A stretch of 64,000 bases of DNA. It comes from Microstegium vimineum (lineage: Eukaryota; Streptophyta; Magnoliopsida; Poales; Poaceae). The notes under the pieces are model-generated. The model was given only the letters and a program-made list of their open reading frames with translations, was not told the origin of the DNA and did no database searches. Position 1 is the stretch's first letter. Every line of letters starts with the position of its first letter. A program made the translations under genes and the position numbers. The stretch lies in the NCBI GenBank assembly GCA_022036555.1, contig CM039139.1, positions 18,513,724-18,577,723 on the forward strand, in the 5' to 3' direction. Below are positions 22,733 through 33,440 of this stretch, piece after piece.

Positions 22733-22955
22733 GGCCCATATGTGTGCTTTGGGGCATGTTTAGGCCATCTGAGGTCTGTTCGGCCCATCTGCCGAGTCTG
22801 GAGTGGAGAGAAGTCCAGATCAGGGTCACAGGCTGCGGTGGCTGTGGTAAGCCGATGCCCAATGCCGTCGGCAGCACCGTTGGGCCGAGTAACCGTTCCT
22901 TGGGCCTTGGGCCGATAAGGAGGCTGGAGGGTTCAGGAGTTTGTTGGGCTGGGCC
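22733..22955 (-). promoter_or_regulatory. cluster of site II (TGGGCY) motifs upstream of RPS3a
   Basis: Seven TGGGCC/TGGGCT motifs in either orientation occur within 225 bases: 22733-22738, 22782-22787, 22881-22886, 22901-22906, 22908-22913, 22945-22950 and 22950-22955. TGGGCY site II elements bind TCP factors and are enriched in promoters of plant ribosomal-protein and proliferation genes. The direction of control towards RPS3a is inferred from position. Confidence 0.6.
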
Positions 22956-22959
22956 GTAT

Positions 22960-23494
22960 GCTCACGTGACGTGGACTGGCTTCTTGAGCTGTTGAGTGTT
23001 AAGAAGTCTCAACAGTCAACAGAGAGAGTTTCATTATCATGTTTTCAAGACTGTTATGCTGACAGACATTGGGTAAGTGGCATATGATCAATCGGACCAG
23101 AAAAAAGGACAGATCTCTGCATTCCTTCCTCAGTTAGGAGTAGAATGGAACACGCCTTGCTCAACAGAACCATCATGCACGGGCATCACATCACTGCCGC
23201 TGTACATGTTTTATGCACGGGTCACTATCACTATGTACACGAAAATCTTCAGCTATTACGACGCCTCTGTTCACGAAAACCTACAGCTATTACAACGCCT
23301 CTGTGCACAGTCGATCATGCATGGGCGGTACAGGTGACCAGCTTTACGTACGTGCAACTCCAGCGTCCGGCCGGTACAGCGATGCAAACGGAACGCATTC
23401 CAGCTTCCCCGGCGCAGAGATGCAAGGCAATGGTTCATCTCCTCGCCGGTAGTAGAAAGACGGCGTTTGCTTCGGCGTCAGGTCGGCCACTCGA
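22960..23494. other. intergenic region between RPS3a promoter and CYSTM gene
   Basis: Apart from two near-copies of a CAGCTATTAC-type motif (about 23249-23300) I see no gene or defined repeat. Part next to 23494 should be the 3' UTR of the CYSTM gene. Confidence 0.4.
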
Positions 23495-24488
23495 TCAGAA
23501 GCATGCGTCCATGAGACAGCAGCAACAGATTGCGGCAAAACCTGCACAGCTGCCACCAGGAAAAAAAAAGAGTAAGATGGTGATAGGACATCAAAAACGT
23601 CATTATATTATAATAACATGGCCCCGTTGCCGTTCCTAAATCCTAATCATCACGAGTTAAATTTCCTTGTATGTACGAAGTAGTACAGTGTACGTAGCAG
23701 GCATGGAAAACCTGCCGCTTGTTGGCTGATCGTGTCTCTCGGTGACAGTCCGGTCGGGGGCGTGTCAACGGCCGCCCAACAGCACCAGCGCTCCGCTGTT
23801 GTTCCAAATTTCTATCTATCTATTTTTGCACCAGCACTCCAGCAGGATTTGTTTTGGTTCACGTACGTACCATCCTTCCGCGAACGACGCGCCGGTCTTC
23901 CGGGGAGGCGGAGGAGGCGGCGGCGGTTGCGCGTACGGCGGCGGGTACATCGCCGGTGGCGGCGCCTGCCCGTATGGCGACGCGTACACCGGCTGCCCGT
24001 ACGGCTGCTGGTACATTGGCGGCGGCGGCGGCTGCCCGTATGGCGACGCGTACATCGGCTGCTGCGGCGGAGGCGGCCCGCAGTACTGCTGGTGCTGGTG
24101 ATGGTGGTGCTCCTCCATCCCGCGCTCCGCGTACGGGTCCATCGGCGGGTACCCTGGCAGGTGCAGGTCAAATTGAAAGGACACGTCAGCATCTCCAGAG
24201 GAACACGACGATGCGCAAGTGTCGGTGGGTTAACCACAACCACTGTAGCACGGATCTTCTGGAAATGAAATGATGTTGGGTCTGCGAAACGAAGCCTGAA
24301 TAGTGTTCGATTTGAGGAGCATGGCGATCACGAGTGGTGGCAGAAATGGGTAATAATCTATAGTAGCAAGGATATAAAAGAAATACGTCGGGGGGAGTCG
24401 ACGGCGAGTCACCTTGGGGCGGCGGCGGAGACGGGCACGGCGACGACGGTGGCGCGCCGCCATGGCCCTGGGGATTGTAGTAGCTCAT
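23495..24488 (-). CDS. Pro/Tyr-rich CYSTM (cysteine-rich transmembrane module) protein, 3 exons
   Basis: Exons from the start: 24488-24413, 24153-23871, 23549-23495, giving 137 residues. The protein begins MSYYNPQGHGGAPPSS, continues with repeats of the type PPPMYQQPYGQPVYASPYGQ plus a His stretch (HHHHQH), and ends in EGCCAGFAAICCCCLMDACF. That Cys-rich hydrophobic end is the CYSTM module, a tail-anchored stress-related membrane motif of plants and fungi. The last exon is only 55 nt. I placed it because the donor at 23870 (GATG|GTACGT) and the acceptor GGTGGCAG after a pyrimidine tract join in phase and yield this exact motif. Without splicing, exon 2 runs on to a stop with no CYSTM. The family is recognised from its ends; the middle is low-complexity and tells little. 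Confidence 0.85.
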
Positions 24489-25944
24489 CTTCCCTGCTGG
24501 AGCAACCACGGCAGGATCGGGATTGGAATCGCAGGGGGGCGTACAATGATCGCGTTGGATTTCGAGAAGAACAGAGAGGGGAACCGCGAGAGGGTGCCGA
24601 GGGATCAAGATCAACAAAGGAAAAGAAGATGATGCTAATTTTGGTCGACGCGCAAGCTATGCCTATTCCTGGCAGGCATTTCGACGGCTCGCTGCGTTGG
24701 GCAGGGCTGAGGGCTGACGATCGAGTTGTACTGCTAGAGTACCGTACGTACGGAGTACAACACAATGGCCAGAAGAAAACGAGACGTTCCCAGCACAGCA
24801 GGCAGCAGCATCGACCATTTCGGAGGCGCGATCCGTCATTTCGCCACACGAATCTTTTATGGGCGTCCAGTGTATGGGCGCTAGTCGCCAGCCAAGAATT
24901 TCGCCGGGCGGCAGGGCATGCATCTGCCCGGTTACGCTGCGAACTGATGCTACAAGCTGCACTGCATTGCACGCGTGAGACAGCCACACAGCTGCAGTGC
25001 AGCAGTCACCAGGGGAAACCGCATCGGAACCGAGGGCCGAGGCCGGTCACCGCTGCATGCACGGCACAGGACGCATGTGCCTGCAACACGTCTCCCACAC
25101 GCATGCTTCTGCTCTCTGCAGTGCTGCGAGATTGACGAAACGAAACACTGCCATGGCATCGTCTGGGCATCCCGTCCCGCATCCGGCATCTCGGCGCGTG
25201 CTTGCTTGCCGGATGCTGTGCCGTGGAGGCGTTGAGCGGAGTGATCGCTGCCAGTGCCCAGGGGCCCGGGCTCGCTCGAGTTGCATCAGTGCCAGTGCTG
25301 CAGTCCGTCGGTTCGTCCTCCGGGGAAATCAAATCATGAGGTCTATGGCCCCGTGCTGCACTGCACCTACCTGCACGAGCATTCCGAGCTCAAGATACTA
25401 CTGGCAATGCATGCATTTGCGCAATGACAGGGATCGCTTTCTGCTCGAACTGGCAATGCGATGCTGCAATGCACGACAGAGTTCGAAGCCGGACGGCCCA
25501 ACCGACAGGGACGACTCATCAGAATTCAGGTTTCTCCTTTCAAAGAACGCAGGCTCCCAACGATCGGGCACGTCAACATCGTGTACTAGCTGCATGATGG
25601 CATTCCGACTCGAATCGACGACTACTCCATGTGCTTCGTTTATTACGAAAGGGTCTGGATGGACGTCTGCTGGTGCTCGAAAACTACGTCAAATCAAAAT
25701 CGAGGCGCTGCTGTCCATGATGATGATTCAGCGCGCAATAAAAAGATTTTATACGCGATACCGTATGCGCCACCTTACACAAATTAAACACACCATCATC
25801 AAATCCGCCCATAATAATACTGCTACTAGTCTACTGCCGCTAGCCTACTAGGACTACTACTGCACATCTGGAGCTTACGATGAACTTTGCTTATTTTACA
25901 ATACGCTGTCAGCCTCGCAAGTTGCAATTGACTTTGCACGGAGC
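24489..25944. other. intergenic region between CYSTM and PADRE genes
   Basis: The sequence is GC-rich with many overlapping open frames on both strands, none with a recognisable domain, start context or splice pattern. The part nearest 24489 should be the promoter and leader of the CYSTM gene, but I see no clear TATA box. The part near 25944 should be the 3' UTR of the PADRE gene. Confidence 0.45.
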
Positions 25945-27251
25945 TCACCGACCCGCGCTCGTGCCTGGCGCCTCCCCTCGATCACCCTTCGGCGATGCTC
26001 TGCAGCGCGGGCCTCCATTGCCGGGCAGCTCGGCGGCCGAGCAACGCCCCGTGCGGCGGCGGCAGGAGCGCCTCCAGCTCGGCGTCGACGTCGGCCGTAG
26101 TCGTGTCGGCTTGCCCGTGCTTGTCGCTGATGGGCCTGCTACTTCCGGCTCCAGCTCCTCCTCCGCCTGGCGCATGACCTGGATTGATGGGAACCGGAGT
26201 GAATGCGCTGCCTGCATAACTACGCGAGGGGCGGCAGCCGGCAGGCGGCTTGCGTGACCGAGCCCGCGTTTCACAGCCAGTCGAATAGAGCCGGAAACTC
26301 CAAACGGGAGACCGACCATGGAGGGGCCCGGCCCGGCGGCGTACCTTGGCGAGTGACCGCTCGGATGATTCCTTGCGCTCTCCGCCGGCGCCGGCGCTGG
26401 CGCTGGCCCTGCTGCGACGGCGGCGATGCTTGAACGCCGGCTTCTTCACGTCCTCGCCTGCTTCGTCCTTGGCCCTCACCGTGACGCGGCTCAGCTTCAC
26501 CTGCCGCTTCGACGCGAACTCCCTCAGCACCTCTGCTCAATCAAAATCAAACACGTTCGTTCATGTTCATTAGTTGGACCGGCCGGCCGGCAGCAAAAGC
26601 GACATGCGAACAAGGGAAACAAGTGTTTGGATTTTGGAAATAACGACGACGATGATGAAACGGTGCCGTTCTGGTCCGAATACGGACGGACGCGCGCCAT
26701 GAAAGAAAGTCGAGAAAGGCGCTGCGTAACCAACGTACTCATCGTCGATCGTCTTTGCGAAAGTCAACAGTGGCATTCAAACCGAACAAGACACGAAATC
26801 TCATCTCTATCCGTGCAGTCAGGGCAAAAGAACACACACAAGGACCTCATGCGCCCGCGCGCGCGCCACAAGATGACGGGCGGCCTAACACGGCCAACAA
26901 CGTAACGTAACGTACGAGATCGTTCGTTCGGCGTTAGCCAGTGCAGTGCACGCACGCACGCAAAGTACCTTCGAAGCTGACGAGGCGGTAGACGCGGCCG
27001 AGAAGGAGCGTGTCATCGGGGCGGAGCAGCTTGAGGTGCTTCACGGGTGCGGCGGTGGTGGAGGCTGCGCCGTCTCCGGCGGTCGGCGGCGGCGCGGTGG
27101 TGGTGATCACGGCTGCGACGTAGTGGCCCGGGTTGGCCGCCATGACGGCCGCGGCAGAGAGCGCCCAGTACGCGCGCTCCGTGCGGCCGCCGCCTGGGTG
27201 CTGGATCAGCACCGTCGCTACCTCCGACGCCTGGCACTGGCAGTTGCCCAT
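25945..27251 (-). CDS. PADRE/DUF4228-domain protein with myristoylation-type N-terminus (3 exons, frame at the end uncertain)
   Basis: Exons from the start: 27251-26969, 26532-26345, and 26178-25945 for the phase-consistent model, giving 234 residues. The protein starts MGNCQCQASEVATVLIQHPG: Gly2 fits N-myristoylation, with Cys4 and Cys6 as possible palmitoylation sites. The PADRE core follows (VKHLKLLRPDDTLLLGRVYR, LVSFEEVLREFASKRQVKLS), then a basic Ser/Arg-rich region ending RKESSERSLAK. Such plant proteins are mostly linked to stress and defence, with no known enzymatic activity. Oddity: exon 3 begins VMRQAEEELEPE in one frame, but the family-like C-terminus RQWRPALQSIAEG (stop at 25982) is in the neighbouring frame. 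Either a one-base loss lies between, or another acceptor is used. The start and core are secure, the last 70 residues are not. Confidence 0.8.
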
Positions 27252-27408
27252 CGGTGCGGGTGCGTGCCTGCCTGCCGCGGCGAGCACGCGCGGCCCTCGT
27301 GTTCTTTTTCTGCGGCGGGGGAGGAGGGGGAGGAGGAGAGGCAGGAGGGACAGCCGGGGAGGGAAGCGAGGTGGGCGAGTGAACCGCGGGCGCTAGCGCC
27401 GCCGAACG

Positions 27409-27415
27409 TTTTATA
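27409..27415 (-). promoter_or_regulatory. TATA box of the PADRE gene
   Basis: The complement reads CTATAAAAC, about 160 bases upstream of the ATG at 27251. This fits a leader of about 130 bases. Confidence 0.65.
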
Positions 27416-27901
27416 GGGTGGTTGGCGCGCACCGCGGGAGTCCACCACGATGGTACCCGACGAGACGATGCACGGTAGCTGTCCGGCCTGCGTGCGTGGT
27501 CTCGTCCGATTACGTAGCGGGCGCATGTAATACGTGGCGGATAGACACAGGTTTCATTTCTCACTTATTCTATTTTTTAGATGTCTGAGTTTTAATACGA
27601 TTTTTTTAAGTAATACGCTAAAATTTTAAATTTTCTAGAATTGATATCATTGTCTTACTGTAAAAGCAAGTCAAATTATTAATAGACCTTGTGTCGTCAC
27701 GAATAAGATTTTATTGGGTTTATGATTTTTTTTGATAAAGTATACTTGTATTAATTAATATAAAAACATGTTCAAATACAAGTACACCGAATAAGGATAC
27801 GAAAGACAACTATCCAACCTATATTCTATGAGAAAGTAAACCGGTTGCATTCGCCGCAGATTATATCCTCATAAATTATAATAAACTGAAGCTTCATTTT
27901 T
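27416..27901. other. upstream flank of the PADRE gene
   Basis: GC-rich promoter DNA runs to about 27560, then there is an abrupt change to AT-rich sequence. I recognise no element from 27560 to 27901. Confidence 0.4.
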
Positions 27902-28129
27902 GGGCATGTTTGGTTAGGAGTCACTAAAGTTTACATTTTAGTCCCTAAAATGCCAAACACCTTGAGAAAAGTTTAGGGGCCACTAAAGTTTAGTGGATTT
28001 TAATCACAAAATAGTAGCTAAAAGTGATTAAAGTATACATAAGACATGTGCTTTAGTGGGTGGAACCAAACATGAGATCACTAAACTTTAAGAACCACTA
28101 TACTTTAATGGGTTAAACCAAACAAGCCC
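27902..28129. repeat. MITE with GGGC(A/T)TGTTTGGTT termini
   Basis: GGGCATGTTTGGTT (27902-27915) pairs with AACCAAACAAGCCC (28116-28129), one mismatch. Internal imperfect repeats of CACTAAAGTTTA are present on both strands. No clear target duplication is visible. Confidence 0.75.
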
Positions 28130-28673
28130 TTAGTATAAAAGGCCATACCGTGCACGCTTTACTTACTATCAGAAGATTATATCTTGAATAAATATGAGTC
28201 ACTAACTTTTTACATTTTAATTATTAATTAATAATTAACTAACATAGAAAAAGAAAAAAAATCTTAATCACGGTGACCTCGTCACGGGGACAAAGCCTTC
28301 GTGGCCTTCCTCCCTCTTCCGTGGATATTTCGAAAAACTTTGATAGTATATGTAGTAATTGTGACAATCTAGTTTTGATTGATGCATTAGAAATAATGAT
28401 TGCTCATGTCAAACAACATATTACACGTTAACACACCACCAAAAATTATATAAACTACCGTTGTTATCCACTCACATTTAATTATCCACCTGCCTGACAC
28501 GATAACTACGTACACATGCTAATCACCTACACACATTGATTATGTACACATGCAAATCACATCGCATGTAAAATCAAAGTGTATCAGGTCGTCACATACA
28601 AAATTACATGTAGTTAAAATATATCAAGTCCAAAGTTTCAAAATTAAAAAGATTTACTATTTACTCCCTCCGT
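28130..28673. other. AT-rich intergenic DNA
   Basis: Nothing is recognised here except short internal repeats of the type CATGCTAATCAC/CATGCAAATCAC (about 28515 and 28550). Confidence 0.4.
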
Positions 28674-28893
28674 CTCTAAATAACTGTCACCATTGGTGTT
28701 CGTGCCACAAGTTTAACTTGATTTGTAGAAAATACGTGTAACATTTGTATCTTCAAATAAGTTTATTAAAAAACTAGATTCTAAGATCTTTCTAACGATA
28801 CAAATTATGTAGTATAAATATTAATATTTTTTAATATATATATTTAGTTAAAGAAGTTTCTTGGGAACCGCAAACGACAATTATTTACTATAC
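28674..28893. repeat. degenerate Stowaway-type MITE
   Basis: It starts with the Stowaway end CTCCCTCCGTCTC after a TA at 28672-28673 and ends near 28893 with a worn inverted copy (ACGACAATTATTTACTAT). The 3' terminus is eroded. Confidence 0.6.
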
Positions 28894-28972
28894 AGTAAGT
28901 AGGTCACGCATGTGTCTAGATTTTTCATATGTAAACTTTTCTTATGTATCATATTTGACAAAATAAATAATA

Positions 28973-29223
28973 CTCCCTCCGTCCTAAGTTATAAGTCTTT
29001 TAAAGAATTTTAGAGGTCAATTTTTTTTAATTTGATCAAATTTATATGATAAAATAATAACATTTATGATATGAACTAAGTATCATTAGATTTTTGCTTA
29101 GTTATATTTTATAGTATACATATTTCAGATCTTTATATTTTTTCTATAATTTTTTGTCAAACTTAAAATGCTTTAACACTCCAAGATTTTTTTGGAATGA
29201 CTTACAATTTGAAACGGATGGAG
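28973..29223. repeat. Stowaway MITE (Tc1/mariner type) with TA target duplication
   Basis: The left end CTCCCTCCGTCCTAAGTTAT is mirrored by the right end ATTTGAAACGGATGGAG, and TA dinucleotides flank at 28971-28972 and 29224-29225. It is 251 bp, AT-rich and non-coding. Confidence 0.88.
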
Positions 29224-29304
29224 TATAAATCATATGTTACCTCTTGTGGTCGTAGTCGTCCAATTGAAAGAAATGAACGACTTATAGCCATTTGGAAACA
29301 ATAT

Positions 29305-29409
29305 CAAAACCCTATAAAGATATATGCAATAACCACTGTATAAAAGAAAACTAAAATATTTAGTTTTCTTTTATACAGTGGTTATTGCATATATCTTTAT
29401 AGGGTTTTG
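29305..29409. repeat. perfect 51-bp inverted repeat with a 3-nt loop
   Basis: Bases 29305-29355 and 29359-29409 are exact reverse complements, separated by ATA. The arm contains AACCACTGTATAAAAGAAAA. The transcript of either strand would fold into an uninterrupted 51-bp hairpin. I see no MITE termini or target duplication around it. Confidence 0.97.
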
Positions 29410-29558
29410 CTACGCTTTCTTTTTGTGTTAGGGTGGTTCTTCGAAGAGCAATCACCAAGATCCATTCTCAACCTAGATTTTTGGACAAGATCGAGAAAAA
29501 AAATGTTCTCCAATAGTAACTCTTTATCTCTGGGAAACTTCACCTTATCGCGCGCGCC

Positions 29559-29566
<8 letters not shown>

Positions 29567-29623
<57 letters not shown>

Positions 29624-29625
29624 GT
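29567..29625 (+). repeat. (CA)n/(TA)n microsatellite
   Basis: About 22 CA units are followed by about six TA units, with a GC-rich CGCG lead-in at 29549. A 17-bp near-repeat (GGGAAACTTCACCTTAT at about 29532, GGGAAACCTCACCTTAT at about 29668) flanks it. Confidence 0.95.
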
Positions 29626-29945
29626 ATATGTATACATGCGGATATCAACTTCAGTGTTTTTACACTTGGGAAACCTCACCTTATTGTGGATATATAAACG
29701 TGGAAGGTAATCTGAAAGGTAAAAAAGAGGTGGAGAAGAATACAGAATAGCAGAGAGTTCCTGATGCAAATATATAAAAGAGAGAAAAAATGTCAATGCA
29801 TAGGATGATATAGATATAGTTCAGGATTCCTGCTATAAAATTGTCTGATTGTGATATTGGAAACTGTCGGAAAAACCCAACCAAAATGCTAAAAGTTATT
29901 TTGGAATTATTGGAAATGCTTTAAGTTTGGGGGATTTATTTAGTA

Positions 29946-30540
29946 AGAGCATCTTCAACAACTCCTTAAAATTGACTTGTCAAATCATGTTGTTTAGCAA
30001 GTTACTAAAATATTTAACAAATGAAAAAAAAACTCTCTCTCCAACAATTTGGTATTCCAACTTGCCAAACTTGAAAAAAGAAGGCCCACCGAGGAAAACT
30101 CGCGGAAGAAAAAAACTCTCGGGAAAAAAAGAAAAAGGAAAAAACTCACGAAATAAAAAAACTAGCAGGAAAAAAGAAAAAAGAAAAAAAAACTCGTGGG
30201 AAAAAAGAAAAAGAAAAAACTCGCGGAAGAAAAAACTCACGGAAGAAAAAAACTAGGAAAAAGAAAAAAAAACTCACGGGAAAAAAGAAAAAGGAAAAAA
30301 CTCGCGGAAGAAAAATAGTCGCGGGAAAAAACTCGTAGAAGAAAAAAAATCACGGCGCGGGAGAAAAAATCATCGATATCAAGCTACACCGCGCGCGGAT
30401 ATATCCGTGTGTGACACCGCTGGATACAAACTTGAAATAAATAGCAAGTTGGTTTACCAAGTTGTTGGAGAGGAAATTTTATGATTTTGTCAAAGTTATA
30501 AGAATAATAACCTATTTTAAGGAGTTGTTAGATATGCTCT
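29946..30540. repeat. fold-back MITE with AGAGCATC termini and purine-rich core
   Basis: The left end AGAGCATCTTCAACAACTCC matches the right end read inverted (AGAGCATATCTAACAACTCC), and similarity continues inward for roughly 100 bases (CTCTCCAACAATTTGG against its complement near 30455). The core, 30070-30360, is an almost pure purine array built from AAAAAACTCGCGGAAG- and GGGAAAAAAGAAAAAGG-like units. No protein is encoded. A target duplication is not evident. Confidence 0.75.
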
Positions 30541-33010
30541 AAGTCCGTATAAATGGATCCAAATCTTATTATAGAAAGCATCAGTGTTGAAATACTTCTA
30601 CGGGAGTAGGTTAGATGCCACAAACCATAAATTTCCCTTTTCAAAAACTTGTAGCGTTGTAGCAGCAGCACGAATTCTAGTATTACTCATGTAGCTTTTC
30701 GTGTGGCTGGTACAAACTAAACCTTTTTGTTCCAGACAGAGCTTATTACCAAGATCAACACTGGGGATCACTGTTTGTGTTAGGCGCGCAAACAGTGAAA
30801 AAGTCCTGAGGTTAGCTACGCCATGCAATGATGCACAACCTGCAGCTCAGTTGATTGGCAACGGCTTGGAAAAAATCAGCAGACGTGAGAGGGACAGAGA
30901 CCAACGTCCTGTGACGATTCAAACAGTCATTTCCAGCTTTCCCTGTCTTTAATTTTAAGATCTTCAGTAGTACGTACGTAGTTGAAGAAGTCGGAGCCGG
31001 TGGCTCTGTTTCAGTTTCCGAACAGTTTCCTTTCTAAAATGTCACGAGAAGCCAAACTAGGTGAAGTTAAAAACGGTTGCATTTGATTTGAGACGGAGAC
31101 AATTCAGTTTTTTAATATACATCGTTTTTATTATGTATTTAAACATAGTGTCTTTTAAGTGTATAACAATGAAACAAATCCGACGCCATGCAATTCTTTA
31201 AAATACAGCTCATCAGTCGATCGGGAACAATTATTGGAACAACTTGTGCGAAAAAGAAAAGAAATGAAAACAGAGGATGTGTGAGAAAGAAAGACCAACG
31301 TCCTGCGTAACAATTCAAACAGTCCTTTGCCTATACTCCTTCTGGAGTGGTACAACAGTTGGCCAGCAGGAACCCAGGACAAAAACAACTACGGTCGTCA
31401 GGTTCGGCCGTCAACTCTCAAGCGTGCGTCTCGGGCCGGCAGGGGCAGTCATGCACCGTCGCACCTGTGCGTCAGGGTATTCCAGCCCAATGCAGCAAGC
31501 AAGCCACCTGGTGTACGTATCCCTGTCAGTCTGTCACCCAACACTGCACTAGTATCCGGAGCCTACAGCAAGCTACTAGTAGCGACCAACCCCGGCGACG
31601 CCGCGACGGCGATCCTATCTCCTCCCCGGCGCACGTTTCCCAGCGGTGGTTGCCTGATTGCTCTCGTCATGGTGGTCTCGACGAGGCGGTTCGATCGGAT
31701 TGGTACCAGGGAGGGACGCCACGGGTCGTCAGCTGAAGCCGGCCTGCAGAGTAGTTAGCCCACAACACATTCTGGGAAAGTCTCTCATCAACGAGCTCAA
31801 CGCCCGTCTCGGTCACAGATGAGACCACAGCACAGAACCCCGTGGTTGAGATGGCCGTGTCACCGGGGATGCCGCGCTTGTCCCGTTGCAAACGAAGATA
31901 TATTAGGGCCCAAGCAACCCCGCCCATGGTCTCACTCTCACCACTGGGCCGGCCGGCTTTGCTTCTATATACAACCCTGCGACTGACCGTTGCAGCAAAA
32001 CGCCATGGCCGCCTGAGGTCACGACAGCAGAAAAGGAGTTTCTTCTCCCGGAAGTGTACAATGACGCTGCGCAGGGGGGCAAGGCAAGGTGCGGCCGGGA
32101 TAAAGAAGAGGTTGCGAGCCTAATAAGCAACAACGAAAACGTGTGTGCTGTTGCAGCTCCAACTGCTGGGCCAGGCCTTCTGGTCCCGGCCCGGTCCGCA
32201 ACCGCACAATCCTGTGCGTTTCATGGCGGACGGATGCGCTTGTTGTCTTCCCCCGGGTCTCGTTATGCCCAAGCTAGGAAGCGGGCTTTGGGGTTTCCAG
32301 CGTCGTGTGGCGAGCCCCTGTCGGCTGTCTCGCTTCACTTGCTTCAGCTGCGGTGGCAACAGGGGGAGAGGATAACACAATGCAACCAAGAACACCACTG
32401 CCAACTACTGGGATGAAAAGCGTGGATAACCAAGAAACGCACTAGCCAATGATTCAACAAACAGTGCAGTGCTGTACTTCTCTTGTGCTGAAAGGTGAAA
32501 GCTTTTGGTGCTTGAATGGCGTTAAATTACAGGCTACTAGAGTTTTTGAGAGGGATGGAAAACCCAATTCACTCGTCATTTTGCCAAGCGAACGATGAGC
32601 GATCAGCCATGTGTGCGGATCGGACTCTTCGCGGTGTGCATTTCATTTTTTTTCTTTTTCTTTTTTCTTCTACCACACGAATAGGACGATTTTGTGCATG
32701 TGGTTCTGCTGACTCGTTCCGCGGCATGTGGACACCAACCGGGTGTTTTTTGTTTCTCTTTTTTCTACCATACTTTTTTTTACCTTTTCTCTTCTTCTCA
32801 ACTAAGTTGTGCACGGTTTTTTATAAGATGTTGGACGAAAATAACTTATGTGTATTAGTTGTGCTATTTACACAATTCAATTATGTAAAAATGTGGTGTA
32901 AAAGTTATGTTGAAAAAAAAATTATTTCCACAGTTTATGAAAATAACTTTTTCACGTAATAAGTTATACATATAAGTTATGTGCTTTGTAATAACGTGGT
33001 TATACATTTA
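30541..33010. other. 2.5-kb intergenic region without a recognised gene
   Basis: Open frames here overlap on both strands without domains. A roughly 33-bp segment (GACCAACGTCCTG followed by AATTCAAACAGTC) occurs at about 30900 and again at about 31291, so part of the region is duplicated. A TATA-like CTATATACAACC at 31965 is followed by ATGGCCGCCTGA, which stops at once. The AT-rich part after 32640 shows T-rich tracts only. Confidence 0.4.
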
Positions 33011-33440
33011 CACTACTACAAGAAGAGTCTTTAGTCCCGGTCAAAATAGGCCTTTAGCCCTGGTTTTACCAACCGGGACTAGGAATTCGGTTGGTGGCAA
33101 GTGGCAACCGAGACTAAATGTTCATCCAGTTAAAAAAAATAAAGTCTCCAATCAATTGCGCTCTCTAAAATTTGAACCAAGACCTCATGCACTGCCTCAC
33201 GCATAGCTTACCACCCCGCCTACACAAACACATCTAACAATAAATGAGACGTTGTCCTTTTGAACTCACCATAGAGAGATCTTTAGTCCCGGTTGGTAAC
33301 ACCAACCGTGACTAAAAGAGACTCTTTAGTCTCGGTTGGTGTTACCAACCGGGACTAAAGATCTATTAGCCCCGAACGTAAAATTTTCCGAGACTAAAGT
33401 TGATTTTGGACATCGACCAAAGACATGTTCTCTAGTAGTG
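33011..33440. mobile_element. non-autonomous CACTA element (MITE size) with TTA target duplication
   Basis: It begins CACTACTACAAGAAG and ends TTCTCTAGTAGTG, and TTA flanks at 33008-33010 and 33441-33443. CACTA transposons have exactly this 3-bp duplication. The inside holds several inverted copies of TTTAGTCCCGGTTGGT, the strongest forming a roughly 80-base hairpin (about 33281-33362). It encodes no protein. Confidence 0.9.

Noticed and set aside
23742..24273. Plus-strand Arg- or Ala-rich frames opposite the CYSTM gene
   Set aside because: They are antisense shadows of the Pro/Tyr-rich repeat.
24663..25851. Several frames of 100-280 codons between the CYSTM and PADRE genes
   Set aside because: The DNA is GC-rich with frames open on both strands, and shows no domains, no consistent start and no splice structure.
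29397..29796. Frames rich in CVCVCV or THTHTH
   Set aside because: They are translations of the CA/TA microsatellite.
29980..30256. Lys-rich or Phe-rich frames in the fold-back element
   Set aside because: They are translations of the purine array, without a gene signature.
31965..32010. TATA-like CTATATACAACC followed by ATGGCCGCC as a small gene
   Set aside because: The frame stops at the next codon and no other exon is visible.
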